Shown: piece by piece, positions 13,101 to 25,100 of the stretch
Position numbering within the stretch: the first letter of the stretch is position 1
How the letters are laid out: every line of letters begins with the position of its first letter
Origin: Apodemus sylvaticus
Taxonomy: Eukaryota > Chordata > Mammalia > Rodentia > Muridae
Length of the DNA: 64,000 nucleotides
Direction of reading: 5' to 3'
Assembly (NCBI RefSeq): GCF_947179515.1
Contig: NC_067477.1
Coordinates: forward strand, 131,428,465 to 131,492,464
The notes under the pieces: model-generated
The model's database searches: none
What the model was told of the DNA's origin: nothing
Seen by the model: the letters and a program-made list of their open reading frames with translations, nothing else
Made by a program: the position numbers and the translations under genes

Positions 13101-16100
13101 AAATAAATGTTCTTTGTATTCTTTTTTAGACATAAAGATGTCATCGTCAATCAAGGTAAATTAAGATTTCTTTTTAAAAATACTTGCTTTGTTTTTAAAC
13201 ATCAGTTTAACTATCGTTGACTCATAAGAATATGACTTAATTTTATTCAGTATAATTTATTAATTCATAGTAATCAAAGAGACATATTACTATAGTCATT
13301 TAAGAAAATGCTCGGTTATTATTGTAAGATATGTCATTTTTGTCTCAACCAGCAAAAATGTCAACCCGGGAAAAAAACAGCCAAGGTAAGGATAAGCTCC
13401 GTGGGCCGTCCTGAGCTGGCCTTGTCTCATCTCTTATTTGGCTTTTTGGAATTTCGACTCTGACTTTCCTCTTAAGAAAGGAAATACTGTGGTAATTTGA
13501 ACTAGTAAGTTAACTGCTTTAAAAAAGATAACCTATTATCTGTGAGAGCTGAACAATTAAGGTAAATAGTAAAAATAAATATAACAGCATAAGAAATTAA
13601 AAAATGTATTTCTTCCAAAAACTATACTTAGAAAAGCCATTTAAAAGATTGATAAGTTTTAACTCAGTTTCCTGTCTTGCCAACTTGGTTGCAAATAATC
13701 ATTTATTTCTTGCTGAAAAGAGTCATATAATATAATGAGGCAAGCAAAGCATTTCCTCTTAAATTTTTCCCTTTTATTAATTGTTGTTTCTGGCTACTTG
13801 TTGTCTCCTTGTTCTGACCAAAATAGAATAACTCTGTATATGTATATTTAATTGCAAAGTAAAGTTTTATATATCAGTTTTACATTCTCAGATTACTTGA
13901 AAATTTAATTGAAGCATGCTCTTTTAAACAAAACCTTGCCTTTTCTGTTTATGATTTTGCAGCTCATCTCTTTTGTCATAACTATCTTTGTTATCTGGAC
14001 TATTAATTAGCTAAAATGTGCTTAAATTTTTTGTTAGCAATTTAACTTAATTTCTGTGGATTTTTACTTTCTTTCATTCTAGTAAGAAAAATATACTTAT
14101 TGGCTATAATCTTTAGGTCATAAATTGTTATACCAATTATAAATAAGTTGAAATGTGATGATATTTAGTTAGATCTGAACTTTTTGTAGTGCAGTAGTGT
14201 AGATTACATAATGCTGACATACGCAAGGAAAATGCTGAATTTATTTACAAATACGTTTTGACTCTAGCTGAACTTTGTTAAATAGAGGCGCTGATCATAG
14301 GAAGAGCAGTGAGTGTGAAGAGTCTCTTGTCTAAACTCTTCATTTGGTAGCCTCATGCCCTAGGCCTAATGACAGTGTCCTTGAATAGTGTTCTGACCTA
14401 AGCATACTAACCACAGCCAAGCTTCCATCACCTAACTCCTGAGGGTGGAACACCACATACAAAAGTCCTTAAAACTAAGAAGCCTGTGCCAGAGATGAGC
14501 TGTTAGTAAGTGTTCTCAAGAAGCACTCAAATCTAACAGCGTCCTCATAGGGTAATTGAGAAAGGGCTGTCTGTCTGCAGTGTGTCTGGAAGCAGGACTT
14601 AACATTAGTCTGTAAGAGTGGTTTGTATTGGCACAGTCTTAAGTCATTCAGGCATGCCAATGAAATAAAGCCATTGTGTGCACGGGAGCAGTGTGGAGGA
14701 GCAGCAGCCAGGTGCTTGGGACGAAGCAGAGAAAGGAGAAAAGCCGTTGAGCATTGTTTTAAGGATTTTAAGGCAGGCGTGGTGGTGTGCACCTTTAATC
14801 CCATCATTTGAGATTTAAGGGACAAGTGGATCTCTGAGTTCGAGGTCAGGCTGGTCCACAGAGCGAGTCTGAGATAACCAGGGCTCTATTATACAAAGAA
14901 ACCCTGTCTCATTTACTTTAAAAAACAATTAACTCAAGGATGGGAATTGGTGTCATCAAATGTTGACTGCACTGAGCATTAATTATACAATTTGAGTAAA
15001 TTTCTTTGTCCTTTAGATTATTCTTTATGGAGAATAGTCACTAGAGTGCACCTGTCAAGAATTTTAATTTATAAATTTATTAAAAATAAATATATTTTAT
15101 TATAAATAAGATTTATTTATGTATGTATTTTGTCTGAGTACTTTGTCTACATGTATGTCTACACACCAGAAGATGGCATCAGACAGTTGTGAGTTGCCAT
15201 GTAGGTGTTAGGATTTGGACTCAGGAACTTGAGATGCGTGGGTGCTCTTACCCTTTGAGTCTTCCCTTCTACCCCACCCACCCCATCAGCACTCTTGTTC
15301 AGTCATAGTTCCGTCCCACAGTTTTGGAAAAAGAAGCTGATAGATTCTAACTTGTTGACCAGGTGTGGAGTGTGGGCAATAGGCAGCGAGCGTCGTGGAG
15401 ACCAGCTCTGGAGAGCTGATGTGTGCCCTCTCCCAAAAGACCACCACGGAGAGAGAGGCACAAATGTGTGTGACAGAGCTGGAGTAATTCCCCTGGACGT
15501 GTTAGCCCACATACGGTGTACAGTGGATCGCTAGACTCATGCTGTCTGGCGTCTAGAGACTGACGGGAGCTTATCATTTCACTTCCCCGAGTCTTTGTTT
15601 TTGTGTGCTAATTTGCTGTGTGTGTGTGTGTGTGTGTGTGTTTAAAAGCCCTGTAATCAAATGTATAAAATAAAAAGAAAACATTGTCTGTGTTTGCTGT
15701 AAGATCTAAATACATTTTTAAAGTTTGGTTTTCATTTGCATGGCATATTATAACATATTTTCTAATATTTTATTTATTAATGCTAAATTCAGTTTTGGAC
15801 ATTCTTTTAAAATTGCTGTTTATTTTATTTTGACTGATGACAAGCATTACTGGTTCTAACCCATCTGCTTTGACATGGGAAGAAATCTATTTACATTTGA
15901 TACGTGTAGGTAAACAATAGCAGAAAAATCTGTCCAAAGTCTTCTGCCTTCAAGCATAGCAGAGTAAGAGAAGGAAAGCTTGGGAAGCTGCGAGCTCTGC
16001 TCTGAACCATAGCCAGACATGGGCGCAGGCGTCCTGGTGGGAGCGGGTGGCAGGAGAGGCACTGAGGTCAGGCATGGGAGCAGGGGCGAGGGGCGCCTGC

Positions 16101-19100
16101 TGGCTGGGCGCTCAGCACCACCTTGCTCCTTGCTGGCTCTAGATTTTGTTACTGTCACAGCAGAGGTAAAGTGCCTCGCAGGTAGAGTTAAGTGTCCTGC
16201 AGGACGTTTGTTATTAGATGTAGCGGCTAGGTTTTGGTACAGTGCTTCAGTTTGTAACTTACTAAAAACTAGCTGTGGCTATGGTTTGTTGTGTGCTACT
16301 GTGGTACTGAGAATTAAACCCGAGGCCTCGCATGCTAGACAAACACTGCACATTCTCTAATGTAGACTACAGCCCTGCATGCATTGAGCTTCATTTCTAA
16401 CCCTGAAGAACATGTTTTAAACTCACTGGGAGACTGTGTGAGGTCCAAAGGAAACTCCCACTTCCTCAAACTCCAAAAGACAGTCCAATGAGCTCAACCT
16501 GGACGGCGTACGGGGGGATTGCTGGTGGTTAGAGGAAAGCCAGCCTTCCTCGGGAACTTGGGAAGCTAGTTCCCACCTGCCAGCGGGGCTCATTTCCCTT
16601 AGTTCCAGCAGAAGGGACATCTAGCTGGCTGTGGTGCCTGTCGGAATATCAGAGGACACATTGGTGACAATGTCCGTGCTAGCTAGCATCCTAGATCTCC
16701 TCCCCATTACTCATTGTCCTCACAACCCTTGAATCTTCACTGTGCCCTCTCTCACTCTCTGTTCCTGCCTCTCTCACCTCTCACCGTGCTCTCTCTGCCT
16801 TCTGTCCCCTGCTAGGCTCCCCTGTCACAGACCGCCTGGGCCATGTCCAGTCTGCTGGCGGTGTCCAGTCTTCCTCCTTCCCTCCCTCCCTCCCTCCCTC
16901 CCTCCCTCCCTCCCTCCCTCCCTCCCTCCGTCTCCCCCTCCCTCCCTCTTTTTCCCTCCCTCCCTCTCTATCTCTCTCCCTCTCCCCCTCCCTCCCTCTC
17001 TATCTCCCTCTCCCCCCCTCTCCCTCCCCCTCCCTCCCTTTCTCTCTCCCTCCTCCTCCCTCCCTTTCTATTTCCCTCTCCCCCTCCCTCTCCCTCCCCT
17101 TCTCTCTTCTCTCCCCCCTCCCTCTCTCTTCCCTCCACCCTCTTCCCTCTCCCTCTCCCTCTCCTTCTCCTTCTCCCTCTCCCTCTCCCTCTCCTCCTCT
17201 CTCTCTCCTGCGATGCCCCTGGCTATTCTTTCTCTCATATGTACAGGGAAAACCTTTCCCTTAAGCATACCATGGGGCAGCCATGGTATCAGTTTATACA
17301 ATAAGCAGCTTTCTAAGATTACCTGCTAGAGAAAACGATGTCTGACAGAGATGAAACGAGTGCAGCTGATAGATAAGCTTATCCTTACAATAGTTATTGA
17401 TTGAGTCTGTTTTCGAGGTAAGGTCTCACCATGGCCTGGAATTTGCTCTGTAGACCAGGCTGGTCCCACCTTCATAGCTCTGCCTTGCTACTTCTGTTTC
17501 CTAAGTGCTGAGATTGAAGGTGTGTGCCATCATGCCTGGCTTTTGTTTTATGAGATGTTGTGAACCAAACTTAGGGCTTTGCCCGTGACATCAAGTGTTG
17601 TCTGCTTGAACGACCCTGTATATGCATTAATATCAAAAATATAAGTGTCCCATGTCCTCATTTCTGGAGCAGTAACTGAATGTCTCACATCATTAGCTGT
17701 TTCTTAAAACTGAATAACTACCATTTTTCTGACTTAAATGTTTCAAATCTGTGTTCTTTTTTCATTAACTTTTAAAATGATGTGTACATATGTATTGTGC
17801 AGATTACTTGAAGTGTATGCACATTGTGGAATGAATAAATGCATCACTGCAGTTACATTCACAGTGAGAGCATTTAACATCTACTTTCCTGATCCACCTG
17901 GTAGTCAGAGCACTCGCTCTCCTACCAGTGATGGTTGAAGTTAGCACACACTTACTTGTTAATTGTCTGATCATATTGCCAACTTCAGTGACTAACGCCT
18001 TGACTGGGAAGAGATCTGTGTAGTTGAAGAAAGGACCGGTTGAGAAGCCAATGTTACTCAAAAGCCTACAGGAATTGTATTTAGCTAAATGGTCGCTCTC
18101 AAACATTTCTTTTTTTCATGTTTGTTCACATGCCTGTGGGCACGCATGTATGTTCTGCATGCCATATGGATACCAGAAGTTTGACTGCCGAGGTCTTCCT
18201 CCAGTGCATGAGCTGTTATTAGGACTAAGAGCTGGCCAGTACAGCTGGTGTAGGTGGCTAACTTGCTCCAGGGATCACCTGTCTGCCATCTGAGCTATGG
18301 GATTCCCGGCAGGTCACCACGCTTGCCCTGATTGGCATGGTGCTAGTGATGGGCACCCTGTTCTTCATGCTTGTACAACAAACACCTTTATCTGCTGAGC
18401 CTTCTCATTACCCCTCAAATAAACTTTAAATAACCAATATAAACAGTTATTGAATGGGGAAAAGAAAAATTAAGCCATAAATAATCTTGAGATTCTAATG
18501 ACTCTTATAGATCTAAAAAGCTTATGAATTGTTCCTTTATCAGCTATTTTTATATACTTAGTTGTTTGTTTAACAAAAATTTGAGTATTTCCTTTCCTTG
18601 CCAGACACTGTACTAAGCACATAATTACTATGTCTGAACCATGTGGAATTTAGTAACAAACAGTATGCTACACATATGTGATATAGACAGAATATAACCA
18701 ATTCCTGTGTTATGAGATGATACATGTTTGGAAAGAGTAAGGACAGGTTGCTGTTATGTATGTGGTAGGGAAGGCATTTCTGATACAGTAACATTTAAGC
18801 AGTCCAAAGAAAATGAGTGAAATGCGGGACTTTAGCATGGTAAGACAGAACAGGTAGATCACTGACCACAGTGTTGTATTTGTTCACCATTACATTTGTA
18901 ACATACGTGTTTATTCTTCCTCACCAGATGCCTCACTCAGATCAAGGGCAAGTGAATAATGCAGCATGAGGCGTAGGAGCATAGTTCCCTGTATCACAGC
19001 AGATTTAAAACACGACAATTCTACAGTGTCTAAAGTTACACGGAAATTTAGCTGCTGTTTCTCTAAGCTACTCACCCATTGGCGCACCAAGGAATAGCTT

Positions 19101-22100
19101 TACCAAAAATACTAATTTTCCCCCTTTAGTAACACATTTAAATGTTTAAAGGTTGTGAAATATTTTTTTCTTTCTAAAAATGTATGTAAATACTATAATT
19201 TGACCCAAATTTATCATATCTTCACATTTTGTTGGATTTTATCCAAATGGTTTTTTTATTTTATTTTTTTAAGAAATAAGACATGAGAGCCAGGTTGGGG
19301 GGGGGGGGCTCGCTCCTGTAATCCCAGCAGTGACAAGGCCAGAGCCAGGTGTGGGGGCTCACACCTGTAATCCCAGCAGTGGAGAGGCCGAGGCGGGAAT
19401 ATGACTAGAGTTCAAGAACAGCCTTCTGTAAGATGAAACCTAATTTCACAAAACCCCAAAGCAAAACACAAAGCATGAAAGTTAGAGCCTGTTTGTTAGT
19501 CCTGCTGAATCAGAGTTTCATGTGCACCCAGGTTTCTGTAGTCCCCCAGAACCTTGTGTTCCTTTTCCTGCCCTAGTTAATTAGGAAAACAGAGCTGGAG
19601 AGATGCAGGCTTTGCAGCTGCATCCCTCCTCGGTCCCTCCTTCGTGCAGCAGAAGCTCACTGTGGCGCTATTACTCCAAGCACTGTTTCTAAGTGCTTTT
19701 GTGTTATCATTATGTGTATATATCTCCCCTAACACACCTACAGACACACACTAAGACTTTAGAAAAATGTCAAACCTTTCAAAAAGAAAGCCTTTGGGGG
19801 GCAGTAAAAATCCAAAATACGTAAGTAACCTGTGTATGATGCTTTCAAGTAATTTTATGACAGTTATAAAAAAAAAAAGAGTAAAGCAAATCAGGGGTGG
19901 CTTGCAGTCAAAAGGGATTAATTGTAAGTTGGTTTATTTTTTTCTTTAATTAACATCCAAGTTTCCTTATCTATGTATCTGTAACTCTCAGGTAAGTTCC
20001 TAAATTGGTAGGACCAGGACCACGTCTTTTGTGTTATCATTATGTGTATATCTCCCCCACCACACACACACACACACACACACACACTAAGACTTTAGGA
20101 AATTTTCCTAATAGAACAAAGCAGGTGAAAATATAGCATTTTAATACTAGTCAAATTTTCAAACCCAGGTTTTATCCTAATTGGTGTTAAGTGCATCATA
20201 TTTGGTAGGCACTGTAACTAGGACTTTTTTTTTAAACCCAAAGATTTAGATTTATAAACTTAGATTATTAGACTGCTGGGTTTAAAGTCATTCACCACTG
20301 CTTAGAGGCTACACATACACACACACACATTAAAAAATGTCTTATACATAGCACTATTTTGTTGAACTTTTTCTCTTCTTTGTGTTTTTTAAAGACAAGG
20401 TCTAAACCGGTTGGCCTGAAATTCTCTGTAGACCAAGCTGCCTTTTCCTCCTGAGTGTTGGGATTAAAGGTATATGCCACCCAGCCTGGTTTGTTGAATT
20501 TTAAAATATCTTTATTTTCATAGTATTGGTCAGAGCTGGAGAGATGGCTTGGTGGTTAAGAACACCTGTTGTAGCCCAGCGGTGGTGTCACACGCCTTTA
20601 ATCCCAGTACTTGGGAGGCAGAGGTAGGCAGATTTCTGAGTTTCAGGACAGCCAGGGCTACCCAGAGAAACCCTGTCTCAAAAACAAACAAACAGTTTGT
20701 GTTATAGTTGAATTTGGTTGTTTATAGGAGGCTGATTGAAGGCACAGTTGTGAGGTGAGAAATGTCCCTGCATAGCGCTTGCCTCCTCTTGCTTCTTGCC
20801 ACCTTAACTTGAAGAAGTGTGTGAGTCTTTTTCTCATGTGGTCCAAGATGGTGGTTTTTGAGTTTTGGTATGAACACCTGACATGAGATCTGCTGTCTAA
20901 AATCTTGCAGTTTAGTTAATATTGGCTAGTGTGATGTTGTGTGGTAGACTTAAGCTTTCATTCCACTTTCATGGCTGAAGCTGTGTTACTCATTTCCTGT
21001 AACCCCTAGTTTTCTATCATGCCTCCCATTCATGGGTGTGACTGTTGTTATGGATCAAGCAGTAGCTGGTGCTGTGAGCGTGAGAGTTAACGATGATATC
21101 TGTCCATGGTCTTGGCTTACTTTCTTTTGGAAAGTATCCAGTAGTAGGATTGCCAGATGACACAGTGATTGTATTTCTCTGAAGAGCCTCAGCCCTGCAT
21201 TTCCATTGCAGCATATATAGTTGCCCTCTTTTCCATCTTTGGTCTTTGCATTGTTTGTTTGGGGTTTGGTTTGGTTTTGTTTTTGTTTTGGGGGGTTTTT
21301 TTTGGTTTTGTTTTTTGGATTTGGTATTTTCAAGACAGGGTTTCTCTGTGTAGCCCTGGCTGTCCTGGAACTTACTCTGTAGACCAGGCTGGCCTTGAAC
21401 TCCAAAATCCACCTGCTTCTGCCTCCCAAGTGCTGGGATCACAGGCGTGCGCCACCACGCCCAGCTGCTTTGTTTGTTTTTGTTAATCATTCTAACAGGT
21501 CTGAAATGATATGCAGTGTGGTTTTCATATTTCCTTGAGTTACTATTAATGTTGCATGTTTTTTCAAATTGTTTGTTGACTATTTTTATGTCTTTTTATT
21601 TTTTAAAGATTATTTTATGTGTATGTACATGGTAGCTGTCTTCTCTTCAGACACACCAGAAAAGGGCATCAGATCCCATTGCAGATGGTTGTGAGCCGAC
21701 ATTTGGTTGCTGGGAATTGAACTCAGTACCTCTGGAAGAGTAGCCTTCAGTGCATCTCTCCTGCCCGCCCTGCCCTGTCCTTTTTTTTTTTTTTTTTTTT
21801 TTTAAGCATTTTCAAAGTACTTACCCATTTAAAAATACATTTAAGTAAGGGGTAAGGTTGTCTTGGTTTGTTTTACTATTGAACTGGCATTCATTATATG
21901 TTTAGAGATTAGCCACCTTATTATATACATGATTTGCAGATATGTCTCCTGTTCCATAATTTGTTTTTACTTTGTCAATTGCTTTCTTATGCAGAAGTTC
22001 TTTAATTTACAAGGTCTTGTTGTTTAGGGTGATTAAGTAGTGTGATAGACATGATTGTTGTCTGTCTAATTTTTCTCTCCCTTGCAAGTTAAGAATCCTT

Positions 22101-25100
22101 AGTCATGAAGGTTTGCATATTTTACCTGAGCTTTTTTAGCTTCTTGTAGAAATACGTAGACAAGTAAATTAAATTTGGATGAACACAGTTATTTCCCAAC
22201 TAAACAAATGGTCACAGCTTTGTTGTTTGTTTTGATTTTTGCTTCCATTCTTTTGGACCAGATATTAATAGTGTCACTTTGTTTCCTACAAATGCTCCAT
22301 AATATGTTAAAAAAAAAAAACATGCATTGGAAAACTTTAACAGCAACTCTTGTCATGTTTTCATTGTATCAGTAATCTACTTTCCTACAATTATATAGGA
22401 AATATATGTGGTTTAATCTTTGTCTTATGTTTCAACAGAAGGAGAATATATTAAAATGTTTATGCGAGGTCGGCCAATTACAATGTTCATTCCTTCGGAT
22501 GTTGACAACTATGATGACATCAGAACAGAACTGCCTCCTGAGAAGCTCAAACTGGAGTGGGCGTATCCTTCACAGATATGAAACATACCTATTTGCTTTG
22601 TCCTAGTTTAATAAAAATTTGCCTATCTAATGAATCAACTTGTCCTTAAACCAGGAATAAACCATAACAAACTTAAGAAGCACTTGAGAAATTAAAAAGG
22701 AGACGGGCTCTCTAAAATGTGTTGGATATTTTGCTAATAGCAATTTAAAATCATCAGAAGTAGTACAGACAGGACAGCAGCTCCCGTAAGGTCCAGTCAG
22801 CAGCAGCAATGCCCAGGGATGGTTCCAGACTGGAACTGGAAGGACAGTGGCCGGCCGAGGGTGGCTCTGTACTTGCCCTGTGAGCCTTAACATTGTTTTA
22901 GAAAGGGTTAACTAAACCAGCCTCAGAGCTACTGTAAGAATTTATACGGACTTGACAATTTATAACGTATGAAATGATGTATCAGAAATGGTGAATTTTC
23001 TCTTTTTTTTTGGTTGGTTGTTTTGTATTGAGACATGGGGTCTCGCCACGTCTCCCTATGCAGCCTTGTACTCACTATGTAGCCTAGGGTGGCCGCATTT
23101 CACAAGAGTCTTCCTGCCTTAGCTTCCCATGTGTACCACCACTTACTTCAAATCATCTTAAGAGCTCAACTTGTCAAGGATGATTGTAATTCTGAAATTT
23201 ACTACTTCTCTGCCAGGCTCAGATACACACAGTAGTTTACTACTGAGCTTTCCTGATTCCACCTGGAAAGTCTCATGTGGGATGCTAAAAACTCAGTGAA
23301 AATGCAGACTAGCTGTGTGACCTTATTCTCTGTTCTGTACTTTTCTCCCCCACAATCTTTAAATTCCTTACATTGAACAAAATTAAGTTAGCCTGGAGAA
23401 GTTGAGCAGTCCTGGAATCTAGCACAGGTTTTTATTGCTGTTCTGTACAGCAAACAGAGCGTAGCTATCCCTCATTTCTCATTTTAGGCCCAGTGTACTT
23501 GGTATTTCCTGGATGAGCCTTCTTAGGTCCCACTTGGTGCTTTGTAAGTCATGTCTTCTTGTACACTTCCTCCAAGCACACTGCCACACAGGCTCACTTC
23601 TGATTTGTTCAGAGCCCTGTGTTTAGCACTGTGCTTGGTACATGCTAGGAACTCAAGAGTATGTTTGTCCAAGGAATATGGACATTAAGACAGGTTACAG
23701 TATAAGACTTAGGTCTGGGCAGGAGAGGGAAATGTGAGTGTCCTGGCTCTAGTCCAGTTTTCTCTCCTTTATGCCTCGATGGCCTCTAAAACACCTTGAA
23801 TGTTTGCTTTAAAGCCTTGACTTTTCATTCAAGATATGGTTATCGAGGAAAGGACTGTCGAGCCAATGTGTACTTGCTTCCCACGGGAGAGATCGTTTAT
23901 TTCATCGCTTCAGTGGTGGTCCTGTTTAATTATGAGGAGAGGACTCAGCGGCACTACCTGGGTCATACAGACTGTGTGAAGTGGTGAGTATCAACACAAT
24001 GCCAGCTCTGTGCTTGCCTGGCCTCATCGCCCTGAACATTCCCCATTGGAAGCTAAGACTATAAGTAATAATGTTATGGGTATTCTGTGCACTATATATT
24101 TAAAGTAAAAAGTCATGAACATTCTTCAAAGTGGTGTGGTATCAATAGCCATAGAATGCCACCTCCACCTCTCAGTTAATCTACCCTGTTGCTTCTGGTC
24201 TTCATCCCTTTCCACCCAGTCTGTTGTATGGGACCCATGTAAAGCAGACTGGATGCTATGGATTTCTGGAAGTAGTTTTTCGTACATTTACTTAGTATTT
24301 GTTAAGGGTTTATTCTATGTGATGAGTTTTATGTTTCCTTTTAGAAGGAGAGAAATCAAAACCTAAATGGGACTCTTAAGTATCCAGTGTGGCCTCAGAC
24401 TGTAAGAGCAGAGCTAGAGCTCACTTTAGATGCTTAGGCTTGGGGTTTAGTCAGTGTTACTACTCTTTAGATAATTCAGTCATATGTTACTAGAATCCAT
24501 TGTTTTCTTGCATTTAAAAGCTTAGCTTCTTTATACTGTTCTGACAAATAAGAATTTCTCTTATATATAAATGCTAGGATAGTACATAGATGATACATAG
24601 TACTAGCCTTCAGAAAAGGTGAAATACATTTATATTTGCAATATTATATATACAGAATCCATGTAAAGTTACAAGGGTAAGAGAAGCATGTCTGTCTCAG
24701 CTGGGTGCCAGTTATAGTGTGTGTGGAGGTCAGAGTGTGGAGGTCAGCCTGGCGACGCCCTGCTGTAGAAATGAAGGGAAGAGCAGGCACAGGAATTTGG
24801 GAGCCCTGCAGCCTGCACGTGGTAGACAGGCAAGTGTGTTCTCATTCCTGTGAGCAAAGAAAGTCGTGCAAAATATTGTTTTGGCTTCCACATGTGTAAA
24901 GTCTTGCAGTTTCCTGTGAAAAGTTATCACAGTTACCTTTAAACAGTGTCAGAAGCCAAGGTTAAGGGAAAGTTAGAGAAGTTCTTCCAGTTGGTGCAGG
25001 TAGGAAAGAGATGTTTGTATCACCTAGTACAGAAATTAGAATTTAAAATTTTTGTTTGAAAAGAAAGTAGTGTTAATTACAGCAAAAATGTCAATGTGTT

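Larger units (their letters stand above)
21050..22170 (-). mobile_element. Old LINE-1 fragment interrupted by a B1 and a B2
   Basis: Read on the + strand, the pieces 'ggaaagtatccagtagtagg', 'attctaacaggtctgaaatg', 'tgtttgttgactattttta' and 'cttatgcagaagttctttaa' occur in the order expected from the reverse complement of an L1 3' region. The similarity is clear but decayed. SINEs occupy 21296-21467 and 21598-21803. The outer limits are approximate. Confidence 0.6.
13386..22438 (+). other. Eml4: Eml4 intron 6
   Basis: 9,053 nt, homologous to the intron broken in human EML4-ALK variant 3. It contains B1, B2, B3/B4-like and ID-like SINEs listed separately, TG/CA tracts (15616, 20058), a large polypyrimidine tract (16866-17208), a short dispersed duplication (19696/20026) and an old L1 piece (about 21050-22170). 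13386-14769 and 18416-19286 show nothing recognisable. Confidence 0.85.

Noticed and set aside
16742..17329. Long Pro/Ser/Leu-rich open frames (195 and 153 codons) across the CT-rich tract
   Set aside because: They are open only because the DNA is nearly pure C/T, which cannot encode stop codons; overlapping frames are open too and there is no homology.
21017..21490. Open frames of 157 and 124 codons on the minus strand
   Set aside because: They are B1 sequence plus old L1 sequence; the typical 'LEFKASLVYRVSSRTARAT' reading of B1 is visible. Similar B1-derived readings at 29091, 58163 and 62110 were rejected for the same reason.
22406..22606. Open frame of 66 codons overlapping exon 7
   Set aside because: It reads exon 7 in a shifted frame. 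The true frame is the HELP motif reading.
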